This document shows positions 13,988 to 21,090 of a stretch of DNA of 33,139 nt, piece by piece. Under the pieces are notes generated by a model that did no database searches, had not been told where the DNA came from, and was given only the letters and a program-made list of their open reading frames with translations. The stretch covers positions 1 to 33,139 of the forward strand of contig JADZBP010000196.1 in assembly GCA_020852055.1 (NCBI GenBank), read 5' to 3'. This DNA comes from Candidatus Latescibacterota bacterium. GTDB lineage: Bacteria > Latescibacterota > UBA2968 > UBA8231. The first letter of the stretch is position 1. Each line of letters opens with the position of its first letter. Both the position numbers and the translations under genes were made by a program.

Positions 13988-15763
13988 ATGTCAGAACCCG
14001 AAGAGCCGAACTCCCAGGCCGAGCCCCGCCGTCGCCGTCGCCGCGCTGCGGCCCCGGTAGCTCCGGCCGAACCGGCCAGTGCGGTGCTGCAGGTCGCCGA
14101 GGAGCGGCCGGCCCCGCCGCCGCCACCGCGCCGCCGGCTGCAATGGCTCTCCTCGTGGGGGCTGTCGCCGGCCTTCCGGATCTACATCTTCCTAGGGAGC
14201 ATCCTGGCCCTGATCGCCTTTCTGCTCAACAGCGAGTCCCTGATCCGCGAGGCCAAGGAGCAGGAGCGCAAACGAGTTGAGCTTTTTGCCCGCCTGCACG
14301 CCTTTGCGGTTTCGCCATTGGCCACCCAGGAACAGGCGGCGTACATCTTTCAGGAGTTCATCAACAACCCCAACAGCGATTTCCCCATCATCGTCACCAA
14401 CCACCGGGGGGAGATCGCCGACTGGCGGGGCGGCGACCTGCCGAAGCCGGGGGATCTCAGTCCGGCAGCGGTGCAACAGCTCCAGGCGGTGCTGGAGGAG
14501 ATGGATGCCGGCAACCCGCCGGTGTCCTTTATCTATCACTCCGAGGCGGTGGGGCATTGTTTCTGGGACGAGGACCATTTCATCATCACCGACAGCGCCG
14601 AGGATCCGGAGAAACGCACGCTGGTCGAGTGGGTGGGCAAGGAATTGCCGGCTCGGGGCGACACCAGCGCGGCGGCGCGGGAGCGGGTGCTGGGCATGAT
14701 GCGCCGCCTCGAAGCCGAGGGGCGCAAGGGGACCTTCATGGTGCCCACCGAGGACTTCAGCTACCTCTACTACGGGGCGGCGGGCTTCGTGATCGTCGAC
14801 GGGCACAACGTGCCGCGTGCCTGGGGCGGGCGCGACCTGCCAGCTCCGGGAGACAGCAGCGCCGCGGCCCGGGCCCAGGTCGAGGCGCTGCGGTGGCAGT
14901 TGGCCCGGCTCAATGAGCGGCAGGAGTTCAAGGTGCCCGCCGAGATGTACATCCACTACGGCGACTCCCCCCTGGTGCGGCGGGTCTCGCAGGCTCCGGT
15001 CTGGCTCATCGGCGCGGTGCTGCTTTTTGTGCTGGTGGGTTATATCGGGCTGCGCAATATCCGGCGCAGCGACCAGCGCTCGATCTGGGTGGGCATGGCC
15101 AAGGAGACGGCCCACCAGTTGGGCACACCCCTCTCCTCGCTGTCTGGCTGGCTGGAGCTGATGCGCGGCGAGCTGGAGGGGGCGGTGGCGGCCGGCGACC
15201 AGGAGCGGGCCGCGCGCTTCGACCAGATGCTGGGCGAGATGCAGAAGGACCTGGGCCGGCTCACCCAGATCGCCTCGCGTTTCAGCCAGATCGGCTCGGT
15301 GCCCGAGCTGAAGCCGGGGGATGTGGGGGCGGTGTTGATGGAGACCGTCAACTATTTCAAGAGCCGCGGCCCGCAGTTCGGCCGGCACCAGGTCGAGGTG
15401 GAGTTGGGGACCCTGGTGCCGGTGCCCATCAACGCCGAACTGCTCAACTGGGCCTTCGAGAATCTGTTCAAGAACGCGGTGGACGCCATGGGCGGCAAGT
15501 CGGGCACCATTCGGATCCGCGCCGGCCTGCGCCCCGAGGGCGACACGGTGCAGATCTCCTTCCAGGACGAGGGCCGGGGCATCGCCCCCGAGAATATCGA
15601 GCGGGTGTTCCAGCCCGGCTTCAGCACCAAGAAGCGCGGCTGGGGGCTGGGCCTGACCTTCGTGCGGCGCATCGTCGAGGAATACCACAAAGGCAAGATC
15701 AGCATCGTGCACAGCGCGCCCGGAACAGGCACCACCTTCGAGCTGTTGCTGCCGGTGAAATGA
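13988..15763 (+). CDS. Membrane sensor histidine kinase with triplicated sensor repeat
   Basis: 591 residues. A Pro/Arg-rich cytoplasmic N-terminus (1-55) is followed by a membrane helix at about 61-80, an extracytoplasmic sensor at 81-336, a second helix at about 338-354 and the kinase core. The phosphoacceptor is His376 in AKETAHQLGTPLSSL, an HQLGTP variant of the H-box. The N-box is NLFKNAVDAM (Asn496), G1 is DEGRGI (527-532) and G2 is GWGLGL (551-556). The sensor holds three related units beginning at Trp146, Trp215 and Trp279 with the pattern W-G-(D/E)LP--GD-S-AA, each ending in an aromatic strand. It should phosphorylate the PorX-type regulator encoded 13 bases downstream in the same operon. 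The signal it senses is unknown. Confidence 0.92.
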   Translation: MSEPEEPNSQAEPRRRRRRAAAPVAPAEPASAVLQVAEERPAPPPPPRRRLQWLSSWGLSPAFRIYIFLGSILALIAFLLNSESLIREAKEQERKRVELFARLHAFAVSPLATQEQAAYIFQEFINNPNSDFPIIVTNHRGEIADWRGGDLPKPGDLSPAAVQQLQAVLEEMDAGNPPVSFIYHSEAVGHCFWDEDHFIITDSAEDPEKRTLVEWVGKELPARGDTSAAARERVLGMMRRLEAEGRKGTFMVPTEDFSYLYYGAAGFVIVDGHNVPRAWGGRDLPAPGDSSAAARAQVEALRWQLARLNERQEFKVPAEMYIHYGDSPLVRRVSQAPVWLIGAVLLFVLVGYIGLRNIRRSDQRSIWVGMAKETAHQLGTPLSSLSGWLELMRGELEGAVAAGDQERAARFDQMLGEMQKDLGRLTQIASRFSQIGSVPELKPGDVGAVLMETVNYFKSRGPQFGRHQVEVELGTLVPVPINAELLNWAFENLFKNAVDAMGGKSGTIRIRAGLRPEGDTVQISFQDEGRGIAPENIERVFQPGFSTKKRGWGLGLTFVRRIVEEYHKGKISIVHSAPGTGTTFELLLPVK

Positions 15764-15776
15764 GAGAGATGGATTG

Positions 15777-17336
15777 ATGGACACGACCCGCAAGATCCTC
15801 TGGGCCGACGACGAGATCGACCTGTTGCGTTCGCACCACCTCTTCCTGCGCGAGCGCGGCTACGAGGTGACGCCGGTGACCAACGGTGAGGACGCCCTGG
15901 CCCTGATCAAGCAGGAGCACTTCGACATCGTGCTGCTCGACGAGATGATGCCCGGCCTGGATGGTCTCTCCACCCTGGTGCAGATCAAGGAGCACGACCC
16001 CAACCTGCCGGTGGTGATGATCACCAAGAACGAAGAAGAACACCTGATGAACGACGCCATTGGCCGGCGCATCGACGACTACCTGACCAAGCCGGTCAAC
16101 CCCAGCCAGATCTTCATGGCCTGCAAGAAGATCCTCGACGCCAGGCAGATCAGGCAGAGCCAAGCCGGGCCGGCTTATTTTTCCAAGGCCAACCAGATCC
16201 GCGAGTGGTTGTCCGGCAAGGTCACCTGGCAGACCTGGATCGACATCCACCGGCTGCTCTGCGAGTGGGACCTGGAGATCAGCCGGCTCGACGAACGCAG
16301 CCTGCACCAGGTGATCGACGACCAGCGCAAGGAGTGCAACCGCGAGTTCGCCCGTTTCGTCGAGAAGAACTACCCGTCCTGGGTGCAGAGCGAGGAGGAC
16401 TCGCCGCCCCTGTCGGTGGACGTGGTGGGCGAGTTTGTCGCCCCGTACCTCAAGCAGGGGCGCCAGGTCTTTTTTGTGGTGGTGGACTGCCTGCGCCTCG
16501 ACCACTGGCTGGTGATGGAGCCCTTGCTGGCCTCCTTCTTCAACATCCGGCGCGCCTATCATTACGCCATCCTGCCCACCGCCACCCCCTATGCCCGCAA
16601 CGCCATCTTCAGCGGGCTCTTTCCCGTCGAGATCGCCGCCAAGTACCCGCAGTTGTGGCAGACCGAGAACGACGAGGATTCCAGCCTCAACCGGCACGAG
16701 CACCGCTTCATCGATGACCAGCTCGCCGAGATGGGCATCGACCTGCAACCCGGCTCCCACTACACCAAGGTGCTCGACGCCGCCGAGGGCCAGAGCCTGG
16801 TCCGCCGGATCAGTTCCCTCAACGCGGTGCCCCTGGTCAGCGTGGTCTACAACTTCCTCGACATGCTGGTGCACGGGCGATCCCACTCCGAACTCCTGCA
16901 GGAGATCGCCCCCGACGAGCAGGGCTTCCGCTCCCTGGTGCAGTCGTGGTTCGCCCACTCCTCCCTCTTCGAAACCCTCAAGAAGATCGCCCGCACCCGG
17001 GGCGTGGTGGTGCTGACCACCGACCACGGCGCGGTGCGCGGCAACCGGGCCAGCCTGATCCACGGCGACCGCCAGACCTCGGCCAACCTGCGTTACAAAC
17101 ACGGAAAGAACCTGCGCTGCGAGGCCAAGGAGGCGATGCTGATCACCAAACCGCCGGCCTATGGTCTGCCGCAGTCGGGCCTGGGCACCAACTTCGCCAT
17201 TGCCAAGGAGGATTTCTACTTTGTCTATCCCTCCCATTTCAACGAGTACCAGCGCCAGTACCGCGACAGCTTCCAGCACGGGGGTATCTCCCTGGAGGAG
17301 ATGGTGCTGCCGGTGGCGGTGATGGAGCCCAGATGA
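15777..17336 (+). CDS. porX: PorX-type response regulator: receiver domain plus PglZ phosphatase-like domain
   Basis: 519 residues, the size and layout of PorX, which controls T9SS genes in Bacteroidetes. The receiver (1-120) has the acidic pocket Asp11/Asp12, phosphoacceptor Asp55 in LLDEMMPGLDG, Thr83 in MITKNEEEHLM and Lys105 in LTKPVNP. A helical linker leads to a PglZ/alkaline-phosphatase-fold domain (about 205-515) with candidate metal ligands in VVVDCLRLDHW (Asp237), LPTATPYARN, NFLDMLVHGRSH (Asp362), TTDHG (Asp416, His417) and the C-terminal QHGGISLEEM (His501). PorX of this family is a Zn-dependent phosphodiesterase acting on oligonucleotides. I chose ATG at 15777 over the adjacent TTG at 15774. 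The stop overlaps the tsaE start by four bases (ATGA). The gene name is by domain architecture. Confidence 0.92.
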   Translation: MDTTRKILWADDEIDLLRSHHLFLRERGYEVTPVTNGEDALALIKQEHFDIVLLDEMMPGLDGLSTLVQIKEHDPNLPVVMITKNEEEHLMNDAIGRRIDDYLTKPVNPSQIFMACKKILDARQIRQSQAGPAYFSKANQIREWLSGKVTWQTWIDIHRLLCEWDLEISRLDERSLHQVIDDQRKECNREFARFVEKNYPSWVQSEEDSPPLSVDVVGEFVAPYLKQGRQVFFVVVDCLRLDHWLVMEPLLASFFNIRRAYHYAILPTATPYARNAIFSGLFPVEIAAKYPQLWQTENDEDSSLNRHEHRFIDDQLAEMGIDLQPGSHYTKVLDAAEGQSLVRRISSLNAVPLVSVVYNFLDMLVHGRSHSELLQEIAPDEQGFRSLVQSWFAHSSLFETLKKIARTRGVVVLTTDHGAVRGNRASLIHGDRQTSANLRYKHGKNLRCEAKEAMLITKPPAYGLPQSGLGTNFAIAKEDFYFVYPSHFNEYQRQYRDSFQHGGISLEEMVLPVAVMEPR

Positions 17337-17806
17337 GCGGCGGCGAGGAGCACCTGAGCCACTCCCCCGAAGAGACCCGGGCCCTGGGCGAGCAGTTGGG
17401 CCGCCAGCTGCAGCCGGGCGAGGTGGTCGCCTTCAGCGGCGACCTGGGAGCGGGCAAGACCTGCATGATCCAGGGGGTGTGCGCCGGCCTGGGCATCGCC
17501 GACCAGGTCAACAGCCCCACCTTCATCCTCATCAACGAATATGTCGGCCGGGCCAGCGGGCAGGAGGTGGCCGTCTATCATTTCGACCTCTACCGCCTGC
17601 GCAGCGAGCGCGAGCTTGAGGCCCTGGGCGCGGAGGAGTATTTTTATGGCCAGGGCATCTGCCTGATCGAATGGCCCGAGCGGGCCCACGCCGCGTTGCC
17701 TCCCCGGCGCCGCGAGGTGGTACTGGAGCACTGCGGGCCGCAGTCCCGCCGCATCGTGTGCAGGACCTTATCCCCTCCCCACCCCCAATTCCCCGACGGA
17801 CAATAG
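17333..17806 (+). CDS. tsaE: tRNA threonylcarbamoyladenosine biosynthesis ATPase TsaE
   Basis: 157 residues, the normal size of TsaE (YjeE). It is the ATPase that works with TsaB and TsaD to make t6A at position 37 of ANN-decoding tRNAs in the cytoplasm. Walker A is SGDLGAGKT (about 35-43). NSPTFILINEY and the YHFDLYRL block follow, and the switch-like IEWPERA is at the expected place. The ATG overlaps the porX stop by four bases, so the gene is translationally coupled to porX. The barrel-like gene starts 10 bases after its stop. A housekeeping gene embedded between a T9SS-type regulator and envelope genes suggests a conserved transcript rather than a functional link. The last ~12 residues (SPPHPQFPDGQ) are outside the conserved domain. 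Confidence 0.95.
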   Translation: MSGGEEHLSHSPEETRALGEQLGRQLQPGEVVAFSGDLGAGKTCMIQGVCAGLGIADQVNSPTFILINEYVGRASGQEVAVYHFDLYRLRSERELEALGAEEYFYGQGICLIEWPERAHAALPPRRREVVLEHCGPQSRRIVCRTLSPPHPQFPDGQ

Positions 17807-17816
17807 AGAGGTCTGT

Positions 17817-18596
17817 TTGAGCGAACGGAGAGTTTTCACCTACACAGTGGCGCTGGTTTTTCTGGCCCTGGGTGTGCCGGCCGGCGCCCAGGAGGAACGC
17901 ACGGCCGCAGAGAGCCGGGTGGAGCCGGTCCGCCTGATCGATTGCCCCACTGCCGGCCTGGTGGGTAAGGGGCATTTTGGCGTGGATCTGCGCTTCTTCC
18001 CCCAGGGGGGGGTAATGGGGCTGCTCAACGCCGGGGTCCTCGACCGGCTGTCCATCGGCCTATCCTTTGGCGGCGAGCAGATCATCGGCGACCAGGACGT
18101 GGACTGGTATCCACGAGTGGAACCGGCCATCCGTTACCGCGTCGTCGAAGAGGGGCAGGCGTTGCCGGCGGTGGTGCTGGGCTACGAAACCCAGGGGTAC
18201 GGGGGATACCAGGACGGGCGCTACCAGATCAAGTCCAAGGGGGTGTTCCTGGTCACCAGCAAGAACTACACCGGCCCGCTGGGGCAGTTCGGGATCCACG
18301 GGGGGCTCAATCTGAGCCGCGAGCACAGTGACCACGACAGCGATCTGTCGGGCTGGGTGGGGCTGGACAAGAGCATCAACGCGGATCTGGGCCTGGTGGC
18401 CGAGTACGACCTGGCCACCAACGACAACAACCACTCCGCCCTCGGTTCCGGGGACGGCTACCTCAACGTGGGCGCCCACTGGTCGGTGGTTCCCAATCTC
18501 AGCCTCAGCCTGCTGCTCAAGAACCTGTTGGGCAACGGCGTGGGTGAACAGCACCTGAGTCGCGAACTGGCGGTGCGCTATTCCGAGGAATTCTGA
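17817..18596 (+). CDS. Predicted outer-membrane beta-barrel protein, unknown function
   Basis: 259 residues with a Sec signal peptide (about 1-24, cleavage after PAGA) and alternating amphipathic strands with many Gly and aromatic residues, ending in an aromatic residue (EEF), as usual for outer-membrane barrels. Repeated short strands such as GHFGVDLRFFPQGG, RLSIGLSFGGEQ, AIRYRVVEEGQA, GLVAEYDLAT and LSLSLLLKNLLG are visible. I recognise no characterised family; it resembles hypothetical YjbH-like or small porin-like proteins. The start is TTG with GAGAGG six to seven bases upstream. It lies 10 bases after tsaE and 2 bases before the next barrel gene, so it is co-expressed with the kinase/PorX pair. 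Confidence 0.7.
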   Translation: MSERRVFTYTVALVFLALGVPAGAQEERTAAESRVEPVRLIDCPTAGLVGKGHFGVDLRFFPQGGVMGLLNAGVLDRLSIGLSFGGEQIIGDQDVDWYPRVEPAIRYRVVEEGQALPAVVLGYETQGYGGYQDGRYQIKSKGVFLVTSKNYTGPLGQFGIHGGLNLSREHSDHDSDLSGWVGLDKSINADLGLVAEYDLATNDNNHSALGSGDGYLNVGAHWSVVPNLSLSLLLKNLLGNGVGEQHLSRELAVRYSEEF

Positions 18597-18598
18597 AG

Positions 18599-19951
18599 AT
18601 GAGAGCGCTGGTCGGGAGCTTGGTGCTGGCCCTGGGCCTCTCCGGGGTGCAGGCGCAAGAGGAACGGGCCATCGACCACTTTTCCGGGGTGGGGGTCCGC
18701 GCCATGGGTATGGGCGGGGCCTTCGCCGGGGTGGCCGACGACTTCTCGGCCCTGTACTGGAACCCGGCCGGGCTCGCGCAATTGCGCCAGTACGAGGTGT
18801 ACGCCGGTTTCTTGCGCAACCACTTCAGCAATAAATCGATACAGGCCGGCACCCGCGCCGAGGCCAGCCTCGACAACACCCGTTTCGGTTCCCTGGGCCT
18901 GGTGGTTCCCTACCCGGTGTACCAGGGCAGCCTGGTTTTTGCCGCCGGCTTCAACCGGATCAAGGATTTCGACTACGCCCTGCGTATCCTGGGGTCTAGC
19001 GGGACCGACGGCCTGCGGACGGATAACAGTTTCCGGCACGAGGGTGAACTGGCCATGACCTCGGTGGCCGGCGCCGTCGACGTGACCCCTTCGGTTTCGG
19101 TGGGGGCGGCTTTCAACTTTCTCAGCGGCGAGGACCAGGCCCTCAACCAGTTCGAGTGGGTCGATATCGAGAATCGTGTCGTGGAGAAACGCTTCGTGGC
19201 CCGCGACACCTTCGAGGACAAGTACCCCACCGCCTTCACCGCCACCCTGGGCGCCCTGTTCCGCTCTTCGCGGGAAAAACCCCGGGTGCGTGTAGGCGCC
19301 ACCCTTGGCAGCGGGGCCAGCCACCGGGTGCGTTATCTGTTCAAGGGGCTGCCCAGCGCCACGGCCTACAACCTCGTCGAGTACGACGATGGTTCGGCGC
19401 GTCATAACGTCGAACTCCGCGACGACGGGTCCTGGGTCCAGGTGACCCAGGATGAGGTGCGGGGATCCTACAAGATCTCCCTGCCCCTCGAATTCGGGCT
19501 GGGGGTTTCCGGGCAGCCCATGCCCGGCCTGCTGCTGGCCGGCAGCGCCCACTGGGCGGCCTGGTCGCAGACCGAGTACCAGGGTGAGGATAAAAACGAG
19601 CGGCGCGCCGGCGCGGCCTTCGACACCCAGTACCGCGACGTCGTGCGCTATCACCTGGGGGCGGAATGGCAGGTGCCGGTGGTGGCCCTGGACCTGCGGG
19701 CCGGTTTCTACACCGATCCCCTGCCTTTTGTGGGCCCCCGCGATGCGCAGTTGAGCGTCGGGCCGGAAAACCCGCTGATCGTCGCCAAGCAGGACCGCCG
19801 CTTCTACACTCTGGGGGCGGGACTGGTCTTCGAAGAGGTGATGCACGCCGACCTGGCCTGGGTCCGCGGCAGCTACGAGCAACTCGAAGGACCCCTCGCC
19901 GAAAAGGCGGTCAGCGACCGGGTGATGGTGGGGGTTTCCTGCCGGTTTTGA
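18599..19951 (+). CDS. FadL/OmpP1-type outer-membrane barrel (PorV/PorQ-like)
   Basis: 450 residues with a signal peptide (MRALVGSLVLALGLSGVQAQ). Just after it comes the hallmark block VRAMGMGGAFAGVADDFSAL followed by YWNPAGLA, found at the N-terminus of OmpP1/FadL transporters and of the PorV/PorQ family that shuttles T9SS cargo. The rest alternates strands and loops and ends VGVSCRF, with a terminal Phe needed for barrel assembly. FadL proteins import hydrophobic molecules; PorV binds T9SS sorting domains. Sequence alone does not separate these, though co-operonic PorX and a T9SS substrate downstream favour the second role. GAGGA lies about 9 bases before the ATG, inside the end of the previous gene (2-base gap). 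It is the last gene of the five-gene operon. Confidence 0.82.
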   Translation: MRALVGSLVLALGLSGVQAQEERAIDHFSGVGVRAMGMGGAFAGVADDFSALYWNPAGLAQLRQYEVYAGFLRNHFSNKSIQAGTRAEASLDNTRFGSLGLVVPYPVYQGSLVFAAGFNRIKDFDYALRILGSSGTDGLRTDNSFRHEGELAMTSVAGAVDVTPSVSVGAAFNFLSGEDQALNQFEWVDIENRVVEKRFVARDTFEDKYPTAFTATLGALFRSSREKPRVRVGATLGSGASHRVRYLFKGLPSATAYNLVEYDDGSARHNVELRDDGSWVQVTQDEVRGSYKISLPLEFGLGVSGQPMPGLLLAGSAHWAAWSQTEYQGEDKNERRAGAAFDTQYRDVVRYHLGAEWQVPVVALDLRAGFYTDPLPFVGPRDAQLSVGPENPLIVAKQDRRFYTLGAGLVFEEVMHADLAWVRGSYEQLEGPLAEKAVSDRVMVGVSCRF

Positions 19952-19967
19952 GGTTTGGACCGGCGAC

Positions 19968-20012
19968 CCAGCACTGCATCAGCGGGCCTCTGCGGGGTGT
20001 TGCAGCTGCTGG
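19968..20012 (+). other. Hairpin after the FadL/PorV-like gene
   Basis: CCAGCACTGCA (19968-19978) can pair with TGCAGCTGCTGG (20001-20012) with one bulged base and a loop of about 22 bases. No T-tract follows, so it is not a classical terminator. It could protect the 3' end of the operon transcript or work with Rho. Confidence 0.3.
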
Positions 20013-20045
20013 TACAAGGTCTGAAACGATCTCCCGATGGGCACT

Positions 20046-20073
20046 TTGACCGACCCTCCGGGCTGTGTATATT
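20046..20073 (+). promoter_or_regulatory. Sigma-70-like promoter of the Gly/Tyr-rich lipoprotein gene
   Basis: TTGACC (20046-20051), a 16-base spacer and TATATT (20068-20073) match the housekeeping consensus well. The predicted transcript starts near 20080 and carries an ideal AGGAGG (20122-20127) 8 bases before ATG. This makes the lipoprotein a strongly and separately expressed gene. Confidence 0.7.
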
Positions 20074-20135
20074 GATACTAGCTCTTTTTCCCGGCAGAAC
20101 ACCTGGTTGGGCTGCGTTTTCAGGAGGTGGTAGCG

Positions 20136-20840
20136 ATGAAAAAAAGATCCCTTTCCTGGCTGGCCCTGGCATGGGTGGCGGCGCTGTCGAGCGGTTGTTA
20201 TACGGTGCTGGTGGCCCCCTTTTCCTCATCGGGCCTGCGGGATGATTCCCGGCCGACGGCTGCGGCGGCCAAAGGGGATGACCGGCAGGATGAGGGGCGT
20301 CTGGGCCGCTTCGAGGACGAGGAGGATGCTTCCCGCAGCAGGTACGGCGCCGGTTATGGGTACGGCTATCCGGCCTTTGGGGCCGGATACGATTCCCAAT
20401 ACGGGGGTTATGGCATTGCCCCCTACGGCTACGGGCCCTATTACGGGTATGGCGGCTACAGCGCCTATGGCGGGGGGTATGGCCCCTACGGATATGGCTA
20501 CGATCCGTACTACCGCAGCAGCAGCGGGGTTTACATCCCCCCCGGCTATGAGCTGGTGACCACCGGGGAACTGGATGCGTTGCGATCGGCTAGCAGGGGT
20601 TTGGCTACCACCCCGGTCCAGTCGGGGATAGATAAGGAAGCAGCGAGAAAGGCCGAGGCCAAGAAGCAGCAGGAGGTCTGGCAACGGCGCGTAGACCCTC
20701 AGGATCGCCCGGCGCCAGTGGCGACCCCGCGTCCGGTCGAAGCCCCGGCTGGGAGCGGCAAGGACAGCAGCAGCAGCACCCCCAAGCCGGCCTCGACCTC
20801 CCCGCCGGAGAGCGCCAGCCCCAAAAAGGTGCGCCGCTAA
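20136..20840 (+). CDS. Gly/Tyr-rich predicted lipoprotein
   Basis: 234 residues. The N-terminus MKKRSLSWLALAWVAALSSGC is a lipoprotein signal peptide with lipobox LSSGC (modified Cys about 21). A short charged region is followed by about 55 residues consisting mostly of Gly, Tyr and Pro (about 75-130, for example YGYGPYYGYGGYSAYGGGYG), then the segment VYIPPGYELVTTGELDALRSA and a Lys/Pro/Ser/Ala-rich tail. The Gly-Tyr tract is low-complexity, likely flexible and adhesive or self-associating. I know no family function. ATG at 20136 is preceded by a perfect AGGAGG with 8-base spacing. The gene has its own promoter and strong terminator, so it is an independent, probably well-expressed unit between the PorX operon and the giant secreted proteins. 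Confidence 0.78.
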   Translation: MKKRSLSWLALAWVAALSSGCYTVLVAPFSSSGLRDDSRPTAAAAKGDDRQDEGRLGRFEDEEDASRSRYGAGYGYGYPAFGAGYDSQYGGYGIAPYGYGPYYGYGGYSAYGGGYGPYGYGYDPYYRSSSGVYIPPGYELVTTGELDALRSASRGLATTPVQSGIDKEAARKAEAKKQQEVWQRRVDPQDRPAPVATPRPVEAPAGSGKDSSSSTPKPASTSPPESASPKKVRR

Positions 20841-20870
20841 GGCTAGATCCCCGAAAGTTTTCCGCATCGG

Positions 20871-20900
20871 CCCACCCCCTGCCAGGGGGTGGGTTTTTTT
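20871..20900 (+). terminator. Strong Rho-independent terminator
   Basis: A perfect 10-bp stem (CCCACCCCCT and AGGGGGTGGG) with a 3-base loop is followed by seven T residues. It lies 30 bases after the lipoprotein stop and isolates that gene from the giant gene downstream. Confidence 0.95.
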
Positions 20901-20960
20901 GTTGGGATGGTCAATCGGGTTGCAATAGTTGAAGAATGCCAGCTTAGACTTAATAAGTAT

Positions 20961-20989
20961 TTGTTTTTGTTCGATTTTCGAGGTATATT
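20961..20989 (+). promoter_or_regulatory. Promoter in an AT-rich leader of the first giant gene
   Basis: The stretch from about 20930 to 21030 is clearly richer in A/T than its surroundings. TTGTTT (20961-20966), a 17-base spacer and TATATT (20984-20989) form a promoter with a start near 20996, leaving a leader of about 95 bases. An alternative is TTGAAG with TAATAA slightly upstream. I saw no known riboswitch pattern in the leader. Confidence 0.6.
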
Positions 20990-21090
20990 TTGCTTGCCTC
21001 TTGTCGATCTATTATTTAGGATCAGGATCGGCAGTTAATACCCTCCGGCTCTTTTCCTGCTGCCCTACAACTCGCGAAACGATCGGTGTT

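Noticed and set aside
20990-21090. Possible cyclic-di-GMP or other riboswitch in the leader of the giant gene
   Set aside because: The leader is long and AT-rich, but I could not find the conserved core of a GEMM or other known riboswitch.
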